Shown piece after piece: positions 1 through 5,623 of a DNA stretch of 10,932 nt. A program made the translations under genes and the position numbers. Every line of letters begins with the position of its first letter. Position 1 is the first letter of the stretch. Under the pieces are notes generated by a model. The model was not told where the DNA came from, did not search any database, and was given only the letters and a program-made list of their open reading frames with translations. Source of the DNA: an uncultured Sulfurovum sp. (lineage in GTDB: Bacteria; Campylobacterota; Campylobacteria; Campylobacterales; Sulfurovaceae); contig CAMZLC010000174.1 of NCBI GenBank assembly GCA_947311605.1, positions 1 through 10,932 on the forward strand, given 5' to 3'.

Positions 1-603
1 AACCTCTATAAGCATGATGCCGCACTCAACAATAAAAATATGCGTATCGCAGAGCAGTTTGCTAGACATATCGATGGCGGCTCCGTAGACAAAATGATCG
101 CCAGCGCCATGGCAAGTGTCAACCTGGAAGGCATCTATTTCCTGTTGGGATTCAGCTATATCTATGTACTTGGAGACAAAGTGCCTGGTGCCAGAGATAT
201 GATCAAATTTATTGCCAGAGATGAGCTCAATACCCACCTGCCTCTCTTTGTTAATATCTTCCGCACCATACGCAAGGAAAACAGTATAGACAGCAGCACC
301 ATAGATATCATGTACAAGATGATCGAAGAGGCAGTCGATATCGAACTGGAGTATGGCAATTATCTACTCGACACCTTTCCGATCATGGGCGTAACTAAAG
401 AGCTCATGCAGCAAACCGTACACAACTATGCCAATGAGAGACTTAAAAAGATCGGCCTGGATGCTATCTTCCCCGAGACATCCGATACCTATCTGCAGAA
501 GCTTGTAACCAAGCATCTCAATATGAATGATGTCAAGAGTAATTTCTTTGAGAGCAATGTCTCAAACTATGCAAAATCCAGTATCGATCTGGATGACTTC
601 TAG
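1..603 (+). CDS. nrdB: Ribonucleotide reductase class I, small (beta/R2) subunit, 3' part only
   Basis: The frame is open from the left edge, so the gene starts outside the window; 200 C-terminal residues are visible. R2 proteins carry the diiron centre and radical needed by the large subunit to make deoxyribonucleotides in the cytosol. Visible family marks are LEGIYFLLGF (iron-ligand Glu of the E. coli IEGIRF segment), IARDELNTHL (the RDE..H iron-ligand segment), and the helix LKKIGLDAIFP matching E. coli MQAVGLDLPF. The short acidic tail NYAKSSIDLDDF holds a Tyr like the radical-relay Tyr of R2 tails, and the tail is the part that docks on NrdA. The Glu and His of the RDE segment are separated by three residues rather than the usual two. 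The stop TAG (601-603) interlocks with the fba stop on the other strand. Family assignment is firm; the N-terminal half cannot be judged. Confidence 0.9.
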   Translation, partial: NLYKHDAALNNKNMRIAEQFARHIDGGSVDKMIASAMASVNLEGIYFLLGFSYIYVLGDKVPGARDMIKFIARDELNTHLPLFVNIFRTIRKENSIDSSTIDIMYKMIEEAVDIELEYGNYLLDTFPIMGVTKELMQQTVHNYANERLKKIGLDAIFPETSDTYLQKLVTKHLNMNDVKSNFFESNVSNYAKSSIDLDDF

Positions 604-1673
604 TATCTTCCGATACAATTCAGGTCATCAAAGGCCTGCTCAAGCCTGGCGATCATCGACTCCTCGCCGGCCCTGAGCCATTTACGCGGATCGTAGAATT
701 TTTTATTGGGCTTGTCTTCGCCTTCAGGGTTGCCTATCTGCCCCTGTAGATACCCACGATATTTGTCTGCGTAGCGTCGCACACCGTTCCAGTAGGCCCA
801 CTGGGTATCGGTATCGATATTCATCTTGATCACGCCATAGCCGATCGCCTCACGGATATCCGAAAGTTCCGATCCTGATCCTCCGTGAAAGACAAAATTG
901 ACAGGTTTTTTCCCTGTAGCAAACTTCTCCTCTATATACTTTTGGGAATTGTCAAGTATCTTGGGGGTCAGCGTGACATTGCCGGGCTTGTAGACCCCAT
1001 GCACATTGCCAAAAGAGGCGGCGATCGTGAACCGGTCGGAGATCTTGCTGAGCTCCTCGTAGGCATAGGAGACCTCCTCTGGTTGCGTATAGAGCAGTGC
1101 ATTGTCTACATGGGTATTGTCCACGCCGTCCTCTTCACCACCGGTCACACCTAGCTCTATCTCCAGTGTCATGCCTATCTTACTCATGCGCTCCAGATAG
1201 GTTTTGCATGTGGCGATATTCTCTTCGAGCGGCTCTTCTGAAAGATCGATCATATGGGAGGAGTAGAGAGGTTGTCCATGGGTAGCGAAGTGCGCTTCGC
1301 CGGCATCCAGCAGCGCATCTATCCAGGGGAGGAGTTTTTTGGCTGCATGATCGGTGTGCAGCACCACAGGTATCCCATAGGATTCTGCCAGCCTATGCAC
1401 ATGCTGAGCACCGCTGATAGCGCCAAATACAGCACCTTTTTCAGCATCGATCCCTTTTCCCGCATAAAACGCCGCTCCGCCATTACTAAACTGTACGATG
1501 ACCGGAGAGGAGGACTTTTTTGCCGCCTCCATCACGGCATTGACCGAGTCTGTGCCCACCACATTGACCGCAGGGATGGCATAGCCTTTCTCCTTGGCGT
1601 GTGAAAATAGTTGTTGGAGTTTTTCTCCAGAGACAACACCGGGCTCCATAAACTCTGATACTCTACTGAACAT
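600..1673 (-). CDS. fba: Fructose-bisphosphate aldolase, class II (IIa type)
   Basis: Zinc-dependent aldolase interconverting fructose 1,6-bisphosphate with glyceraldehyde 3-phosphate and dihydroxyacetone phosphate in glycolysis/gluconeogenesis; in an autotroph it would act mainly in the gluconeogenic direction (inference). It is 357 aa, close to the E. coli enzyme (359). Motifs: VVLHTDHAAKKLLPW (Asp108 catalytic, His109 zinc), EIELGVTGGEEDGVDN (Glu173), GNVHGVYKPGNV (His225 zinc), VFHGGSGS (His263 zinc), NIDTDTQWA (phosphate/substrate site). All expected metal and catalytic residues are present. The ATG at 1673 is preceded by AAAGGGAT, which overlaps the stop of the upstream LysM gene, so the two are probably cotranscribed. 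It is the last gene of the ppiC-lysM-fba cluster and ends against nrdB with no room for a terminator hairpin. Confidence 0.97.
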   Translation of the reverse strand: MFSRVSEFMEPGVVSGEKLQQLFSHAKEKGYAIPAVNVVGTDSVNAVMEAAKKSSSPVIVQFSNGGAAFYAGKGIDAEKGAVFGAISGAQHVHRLAESYGIPVVLHTDHAAKKLLPWIDALLDAGEAHFATHGQPLYSSHMIDLSEEPLEENIATCKTYLERMSKIGMTLEIELGVTGGEEDGVDNTHVDNALLYTQPEEVSYAYEELSKISDRFTIAASFGNVHGVYKPGNVTLTPKILDNSQKYIEEKFATGKKPVNFVFHGGSGSELSDIREAIGYGVIKMNIDTDTQWAYWNGVRRYADKYRGYLQGQIGNPEGEDKPNKKFYDPRKWLRAGEESMIARLEQAFDDLNCIGRY

Positions 1674-1683
1674 CTTGATCCCT

Positions 1684-2355
1684 TTATTTGGCTGGTACTT
1701 TAAGTTTCTGTCCTATTTTGATGATCGCTTTTGCATCCATACCGTTCATCTTACGGAGCTCTTTGGTACTGATCTTGTATTTACTAGCGATTCCCGAAAG
1801 CGTATTGCCACTTTTGACCGTATAGAGAGAATACTTTCCGCTTACTTTTTTGCTGCTGCTTTTTGTTTTGGGGCCGGAGATCACTTTGCCACCCATCGTG
1901 ATCTTGGCTTTTTTCATCATCTTGGCTACGGCTTTTTTCTGTGCGATAGAATTCCTGATCATCTCCTTGACTTTGGAGAAAGGAATGATTTTCCCCTTCT
2001 TGTCTTTGAAGAATTTTTTATTCTCGCTATAGGCCTGCTTGACCTCTTTGTTGCTGATCTTATATTTGGAAGCTTTCTTTCTCAGCCAAAAACCGGCAAT
2101 GATACTCTCCTGCTCTTTTTTGCTGATCTCTTTCATTGCTGTTTTGAGTACCAACTTGTCCACTGCCAGTCTCTCTATTAGCGCTTTTTTATCTTTTTTT
2201 CTCAGTCTTTTGTAGGTTACTTTTCCCTTCGTCGCTATTTTCAAAAAAGCATTTGCCTCTTTTTCGTCAATAGGGTATCCATTGACTGCACCAATTGTTT
2301 TGGCGGAAACGCCCGTCACCATTACCAACACACATAAAACCAAAAATCTTTTCAT
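1684..2355 (-). CDS. Exported SurA-like protein lacking the parvulin domain, with C-terminal LysM
   Basis: 223 aa. Residues 1-18 form a signal peptide ending VSA. Residues 22-116 resemble the N-terminal chaperone helices of the neighbouring PpiC (GAVNGYPIDEKEANAFL against ATVNGKKITTEDAERFV; SNKEVKQAYSENKKFF against SDGEAKEFYEKNMAQF). Residues 122-153 (IIPFSKVKEMIRNSI...) match the C-terminal helix of PpiC (VPYEKVKGQIMQNL...). The parvulin domain between these is absent and replaced by a few Lys/Gly residues. Residues 177-220 are a LysM domain (YTVKSGNTLSGIASKYKIS...GQKLKVP), known to bind glycan such as peptidoglycan. A periplasmic chaperone-like or wall-tethered role is inferred; no enzymatic residues are seen. 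The protein is very Lys-rich. The start at 2355 has AAGGAA five bases upstream. It sits 10 bases from fba and 58 bases after ppiC. Confidence 0.85.
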   Translation of the reverse strand: MKRFLVLCVLVMVTGVSAKTIGAVNGYPIDEKEANAFLKIATKGKVTYKRLRKKDKKALIERLAVDKLVLKTAMKEISKKEQESIIAGFWLRKKASKYKISNKEVKQAYSENKKFFKDKKGKIIPFSKVKEMIRNSIAQKKAVAKMMKKAKITMGGKVISGPKTKSSSKKVSGKYSLYTVKSGNTLSGIASKYKISTKELRKMNGMDAKAIIKIGQKLKVPAK

Positions 2356-2384
2356 CCAACTTCCTTCATCATATAAATTGCCAA

Positions 2385-2413
2385 ATTATAACCGAAAAAC
2401 CTATAATGGGCAA
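2385..2413 (-). promoter_or_regulatory. Candidate sigma-70 promoter for lysM-fba
   Basis: On the minus strand TTGCCC (2413-2408) is followed by a 17-base spacer and a perfect TATAAT (2390-2385), directly after the ppiC stop codon. Transcription would begin near 2378, about 20 bases before the LysM-protein start. Spacing and -10 are consensus; the -35 matches at 4 of 6 positions. It would let the LysM gene and fba be expressed apart from ppiC. Predicted by eye only. Confidence 0.55.
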
Positions 2414-3244
2414 TTACTTTTTTGCCGATTCTGTCACAATCTTTGCTTTGCTTTTAAGTTCTTTAGCACTTTTTTCAAGCATGGTTCTAAATTGTGTGCC
2501 TTTCAGGTTTTGCATGATTTGCCCTTTTACCTTCTCGTAGGGAACAGTCGATGCCGCTTTTTGATCCTCTAGATAGATCACATGGTAGCCAAACTGTGTC
2601 TTTACCGGTGTCTCCGTGATCTTACCTGTATCCAGTGCAAATACCGCTTTGTCAAATTCCGGCACCATCTGCTTGGCAGCAAAATATCCCAGATCTCCAC
2701 CCTTTGGGCCGCTAGGTCCTGTAGACTTGCTTTTGGCGAGTTCGATGAATTTCTCTTTGAGCGCATCACCTTTGAGCCCCTTGAGCGTATCAATAATCTT
2801 TTTGGCCTCTGCCTCCTCTTTGACCAGTATATGTCTGGCATGCACCTGTGCAGGTTTTTTGAACTGTGCCATATTTTTTTCATAAAACTCTTTGGCTTCT
2901 CCGTCGCTGACCACTGTCGCATCATACTGCTTTTTCATCCACTGGTTGATCATGAGTTCATCTTTGGCAATATTGAGGGCTTTTTGGAATTCAGGATCTT
3001 TCTCTACCCCTGCTTTTTTCGCTGCCTCTATAAAAAGGACTCTCTCAATCAATCTGTCCGTCACGATCTTTTTGTCACCCTCCTGAATCGTGGCAAAAGA
3101 TTGTTTAGGATTGGATGCTCGCACAAATCTCTCTGCATCCTCAGTTGTTATTTTTTTGCCGTTCACTGTCGCCAAAATATCTCCAGCCATTGTGATACTT
3201 GTACCCAATGCCATTACCAGTAGTGCGTTTTTTATGTTTTTCAT
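2414..3244 (-). CDS. Periplasmic peptidyl-prolyl cis-trans isomerase, PEB4/CBF2 (SurA/PpiC) type
   Basis: 276 aa parvulin-type foldase/chaperone of the periplasm, helping outer-membrane proteins fold. Residues 1-20 are a signal peptide (ALLVMALGTSITMA, cut before GD). Residues 22-130 are SurA-like N-terminal helices beginning ILATVNGKKIT. Residues about 133-228 are the parvulin domain: VHARHILVKEEAEAKKI, GPKGGDLGYF, MVPEFDKAVFAL, VKTQFGYHVIYL, i.e. the conserved HARHIL, GGDLG and FGYH boxes. Residues 234-270 are the closing helix. C. jejuni PEB4 (Cj0596) and H. pylori HP0175 have the same build and also lie beside fba. The start at 3244 has AAGGAA eight bases upstream. It is first in the minus-strand cluster and diverges from nth. 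Confidence 0.93.
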   Translation of the reverse strand: MKNIKNALLVMALGTSITMAGDILATVNGKKITTEDAERFVRASNPKQSFATIQEGDKKIVTDRLIERVLFIEAAKKAGVEKDPEFQKALNIAKDELMINQWMKKQYDATVVSDGEAKEFYEKNMAQFKKPAQVHARHILVKEEAEAKKIIDTLKGLKGDALKEKFIELAKSKSTGPSGPKGGDLGYFAAKQMVPEFDKAVFALDTGKITETPVKTQFGYHVIYLEDQKAASTVPYEKVKGQIMQNLKGTQFRTMLEKSAKELKSKAKIVTESAKK

Positions 3245-3279
3245 ATCATTTTTTCCTTGGTTTTAATTGTTGTGCTGAT

Positions 3280-3285
3280 AGTATA
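3280..3285 (-). promoter_or_regulatory. Candidate -10 element for ppiC
   Basis: TATACT on the minus strand within the 84-base divergent spacer between ppiC and nth, placing a start site about 30 bases before the ppiC start codon. No recognisable -35 hexamer lies 16-18 bases upstream, which is common for housekeeping promoters of Campylobacterota. No clear -10 was found for nth in the same spacer. Confidence 0.4.
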
Positions 3286-3328
3286 TCCCCTCAAGTTAAA
3301 TACATGATTAATATGACAGAGGGATACA

Positions 3329-3985
3329 ATGGCAAAGACAAAAAAGGCAACCCACAAAGAGGCAGAAGAGATCAAACAGCTGTTTTTAAAACACTATCCA
3401 GACTCTGTGACGGAACTCAGCTACCGTAACCTCTATGAACTGCTCATCTCCGTGATGCTCTCGGCACAGTGTACAGACAAGCGTGTCAACCTCATCACTC
3501 CTGCACTGTTTGCAGCCTATCCTGACCCCGTCTCCCTGGCACAGGCAGACATCGATGAGGTCAAATCCTATATCAACAGCTGTTCTTTTTTTAACAACAA
3601 AGCCAAAAATCTTATCAAAATGGCACGGTCAGTCATAGAGAATTATCAAGGAGAGATCCCTCTGGAGCAGAAGGCACTTGTCACCCTCGCAGGGGTGGGA
3701 CAAAAAACGGCCAATGTTGTAATGATTGAATATACCGGTGCCAACCTCATGGCTGTAGATACTCATGTGTTCAGGGTGGCACACAGGCTAGGGCTCAGCC
3801 ACGCAACAACTGCGACCAAGTGCGAAGAAGAGCTCAGCAAAAAATTCAAAACTGACTTGCATTTACTGCACCAAGCAATGGTACTATTTGGCCGTTACAA
3901 ATGCAAAGCCCTCAAGCCAGAATGCGAGGACTGCTTTATGATACATTTGTGCAAAAGCAAAGAGGGTTTCAAGGCCAGAGGCTAA
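3329..3985 (+). CDS. nth: Endonuclease III (DNA glycosylase/AP lyase)
   Basis: 218 aa base-excision repair enzyme that removes oxidised pyrimidines from DNA and nicks the resulting abasic site. The helix-hairpin-helix is LVTLAGVGQKTANVV, with the catalytic Lys at residue 126; the catalytic Asp is residue 144 in AVDTHVFRV. The C-terminal iron-sulfur loop has Cys192, Cys199, Cys202 and Cys208 with the family spacing C-x6-C-x2-C-x5-C. ISVMLSAQCTDKRVN is the typical N-terminal helix. The start at 3329 follows AGAGGGA. Length matches the family (E. coli Nth is 211 aa). The stop TAA (3983-3985) interlocks with the stop of the minus-strand gene that follows. Confidence 0.96.
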   Translation: MAKTKKATHKEAEEIKQLFLKHYPDSVTELSYRNLYELLISVMLSAQCTDKRVNLITPALFAAYPDPVSLAQADIDEVKSYINSCSFFNNKAKNLIKMARSVIENYQGEIPLEQKALVTLAGVGQKTANVVMIEYTGANLMAVDTHVFRVAHRLGLSHATTATKCEEELSKKFKTDLHLLHQAMVLFGRYKCKALKPECEDCFMIHLCKSKEGFKARG

Positions 3986-4287
3986 AATCCCACCTCATCC
4001 AACTCTTTGAATTTGAACGCTTCCACGATTTCTTCGAGCGTCTCCTCTTCTCTGACGCAGAGTACCATCATGCCCTCTTCCATGAAAGGCATATAATTTT
4101 CAAACTTGTTGGCAAGAACGATAAAGTCTATCCATGCTTCTCCGCTGACGGGTCTCTCTTTATGAAATGTGAGAGACTGGATTTTGCCTTCATCAAAATC
4201 TACCAGTGCCCATGTGCCAACAGAAAGAAGTGGCATGACTTTGGCTCCTACAACACCTTCTCTGTCCACGGGGATGACGATCAGCAT
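3982..4287 (-). CDS. Small protein resembling the NifX/NifB (dinitrogenase Fe-Mo cofactor) fold
   Basis: 101 aa, no signal peptide or membrane segment. I do not recognise it as a named gene. The pattern MLIVIPVDREGVVG, then WALVDFDEGKIQSLTF, WIDFIVLANKF, and a closing EETLEEIVEAFKFKEL follows the order of strands and helices in the NifX/NifB-C superfamily (KIAIPVD...G, then FAIVDVEDGE-like, then VDVVI..., then a TVEEALEAF-like helix). The glycine-rich GGxG segment usual after the third strand is absent (ANKFENYM instead), so ligand binding of the usual kind is doubtful. Its ATG lies inside the last codons of luxS (overlap 4281-4287, ATGCTGA), with AGGCGG upstream, so translation is probably coupled to luxS. 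No nitrogen-fixation gene is nearby. That it is a real gene is likely; the family assignment is inference. Confidence 0.7.
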   Translation of the reverse strand: MLIVIPVDREGVVGAKVMPLLSVGTWALVDFDEGKIQSLTFHKERPVSGEAWIDFIVLANKFENYMPFMEEGMMVLCVREEETLEEIVEAFKFKELDEVGF

Positions 4288-4799
4288 ACATTGCCGCCTG
4301 CAAGCTTTTTTTTGCTGAGCGTGAGTGCCTTATTGCTCATCGTAGTAATCCCTTTTTTGAGTACGCGTTTTGCCACGGCCTTTGTCTCTTTGAGCGAGTG
4401 CATTTTACAGGTACCACATTGGTATTTGTTGAGCTCCGGGATCTCTTTTTTGGAAGCAACCCGCAGCACATCTTGCATGGATTTTTTCCAGGCTTTTGCG
4501 ACGGTCTTTTTCTGTGGTGCACCCAGTAGAGACATATAGAACCCTGTGCGGCACCCCATAGGGGAGATGTCGATGATCTCCACCTTTTTGCTATTGAGAT
4601 GTACCCGCATAAAACCAGCAAAGAGATGCTCCAGTGTATGGATCGCTCTTTCACCCAAGATCTCTTTGTTGGGTCGGCAGAAGCGCAGGTCGAAGACGGT
4701 AATGGTATCGCCCGAAGGGCTCTGCATCTTTTTGGCAGTCCTAACCGCAGGTGCAGTCATCTTGGTATGGTCTACAGTGAAACTATCGAGTAGTGGCAT
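4281..4799 (-). CDS. luxS: S-ribosylhomocysteine lyase (AI-2 synthase)
   Basis: 172 aa cytosolic metalloenzyme splitting S-ribosylhomocysteine into homocysteine and DPD, the precursor of autoinducer-2, as part of the activated methyl cycle. Metal ligands are His54 and His58 in HTLEHLFAGFMR and Cys128 in CGTCKMHS. Glu57 and Cys83 (MGCRTGFY) are the catalytic pair. The opening SFTVDHTKMTAPAVR and FDLRFCRPN are family signatures. The tail after residue 145 is Lys-rich and ends in Cys. A strong Shine-Dalgarno (AAGGAGAT) precedes the ATG at 4799. It is first of a two-gene minus-strand unit with the NifX-like gene, and diverges from the FAH-family gene. Confidence 0.97.
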   Translation of the reverse strand: MPLLDSFTVDHTKMTAPAVRTAKKMQSPSGDTITVFDLRFCRPNKEILGERAIHTLEHLFAGFMRVHLNSKKVEIIDISPMGCRTGFYMSLLGAPQKKTVAKAWKKSMQDVLRVASKKEIPELNKYQCGTCKMHSLKETKAVAKRVLKKGITTMSNKALTLSKKKLAGGNVC

Positions 4800-4820
4800 C
4801 GTATCTCCTTTTTGAAGAAT

Positions 4821-4829
4821 AGTATACCA
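4821..4829 (-). promoter_or_regulatory. Candidate extended -10 promoter for luxS
   Basis: The minus strand reads TGGTATACT, i.e. an extended -10 (TGn) with hexamer TATACT at 4826-4821. Transcription would start near 4814, just ahead of the strong ribosome site at 4811-4804. No good -35 is visible, which is typical when a TGn extension is present. Confidence 0.5.
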
Positions 4830-4865
4830 TTAACTCTGATGATATGCTTTTTTTCAGCAATAAGG

Positions 4866-4871
4866 TACAAT
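4866..4871 (+). promoter_or_regulatory. Candidate -10 element for the FAH-family gene
   Basis: TACAAT lies 28 bases upstream of the GTG start at 4899 and before its ribosome site AAAAGGA (4887-4893). Upstream is a T-rich run (about 4848-4854), but no -35 hexamer. It makes the 99-base spacer a divergent promoter region with luxS. Predicted by eye. Confidence 0.4.
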
Positions 4872-4898
4872 ACGAAATCAAAGTCAAAAGGAATCTCC

Positions 4899-5507
4899 GT
4901 GCAGCATATTGTTTTCAACCAAAAAAGTATCACCCCCTCCAAAGTAGTATGTATCGGCAGAAATTACGTAGCCCATATCGAAGAACTCGGAAATGAAGTA
5001 CCTGAACAGATGGTGATTTTCAACAAACCAAACAGTGCTATCAGCCAAACACTGCACTACTTGGGTCCCACTACCAGATTTGAGGGGGAATTGTGCCTTC
5101 TTGTTGAAAATAAAAAGATCGCAGGTATTGGACTTGGACTCGATCTCACCCACGCGCAGCTGCAAAACAGTCTGAAACAGAAAGGGCTCCCCTGGGAGAG
5201 AGCCAAGGCTTTTGACGCATCGGCAGTCATGAGTACATTTATTGCCTTTGATGGCACATGGCAAGACCTACGCTTTGAGCTCTATCATAACCACACGCTT
5301 GTGCAGTATGCCGACTACAGCCTCATGATGTATAAACCCCACGAGATTGTAAGAGAGATACAGCGATTTATGACGCTTGAAGACTATGATATTATCATGA
5401 CCGGCACCCCAAAAGGTGTAGGGACTTTTCAAAAAGGTGATCTCTTTGAAATGAAACTTTTTGAAAAAGAGCTGCCTCTTTTGACCTCTATCTGGAAAGC
5501 AAAATAG
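4899..5507 (+). CDS. Fumarylacetoacetate hydrolase (FAH) family protein
   Basis: I choose the GTG at 4899 because AAAAGGA lies about six bases upstream and family similarity begins there (VFNQKSITPSKVVCIGRNY); the longer frame from an ATG at 4812 would place the luxS/FAH promoter region inside the coding sequence and adds 29 unlike residues. Product 202 aa, cytosolic. Motifs: CIGRNYVAHIEELGN, FNKPNSAI, RFEGELCLL (metal ligands Glu62, Glu64), LDLTHAQLQ (Asp82), KAFDASA (Lys103) and MTGTPKGVG. This is the compact single-domain form, as in FAHD1/YcgM, acting on small beta-diketo or 2-oxo acids (fumarylpyruvate hydrolase, oxaloacetate decarboxylase or tautomerase activities are known). The exact substrate cannot be read from the sequence. 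No aromatic-degradation gene is nearby, so a metabolite-repair role is plausible. Confidence 0.88.
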   Translation: MQHIVFNQKSITPSKVVCIGRNYVAHIEELGNEVPEQMVIFNKPNSAISQTLHYLGPTTRFEGELCLLVENKKIAGIGLGLDLTHAQLQNSLKQKGLPWERAKAFDASAVMSTFIAFDGTWQDLRFELYHNHTLVQYADYSLMMYKPHEIVREIQRFMTLEDYDIIMTGTPKGVGTFQKGDLFEMKLFEKELPLLTSIWKAK

Positions 5508-5540
5508 TTTCAATTTTATTTTTTTACTCGAAGCTAACCA

Positions 5541-5555
5541 ATAGCATGCTATACT
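5541..5555 (+). promoter_or_regulatory. Candidate operator palindrome overlapping a -10 for the purine permease
   Basis: ATAGCATGCTAT (5541-5552) is a perfect 12-base palindrome. It overlaps TATACT (5550-5555), a plausible -10 for the permease gene. AACCA (5536-5540) and TGGTT (5565-5569) form a wider inverted repeat around it. The arrangement fits a repressor site controlling purine uptake, but a protein cannot be named. The 116-base spacer holds no recognisable purine riboswitch core. Confidence 0.35.
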
Positions 5556-5623
5556 TTCTAACACTGGTTTTACCATCCAATTAGATGGATCTTCCAGCAC
5601 CTCACACTTCAAAGGCTTTCACT

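Noticed and set aside
1594..2181. Long plus-strand open frame opposite the LysM protein gene
   Set aside because: It lies antisense to a well-supported exported protein, has no ribosome site or recognisable domain, and mirrors the Lys-rich coding strand as Phe/Leu-rich peptide.
2402..2407. TATAAT on the plus strand in the ppiC-lysM spacer
   Set aside because: Downstream on the plus strand lies only antisense sequence of ppiC; no gene or -35 supports a promoter in that direction.
2582..3223. Plus-strand open frame of over 200 codons opposite ppiC
   Set aside because: Cys/Phe/Leu-rich shadow of the parvulin gene, with no family resemblance and no start context.
3901..4539. Plus-strand open frame spanning the nth end, the NifX-like gene and luxS
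   Set aside because: It is antisense to two supported genes and overlaps the end of nth; the peptide has no coherent domain.
4812..4898. 29-residue N-terminal extension of the FAH-family protein from ATG 4812
   Set aside because: No family similarity; it would cover the divergent promoter region, while the GTG at 4899 has a well-placed AAAAGGA.
5585..5623. 13-residue N-terminal extension of the purine permease
   Set aside because: The ATG at 5585 has no Shine-Dalgarno, whereas ATG 5624 has AAAGG at eight bases and starts a typical N-terminus.
5508..5623. Purine riboswitch upstream of the permease
   Set aside because: I looked for the conserved loop and junction sequences of the purine aptamer and did not find them; only a palindrome and short inverted repeats are present.
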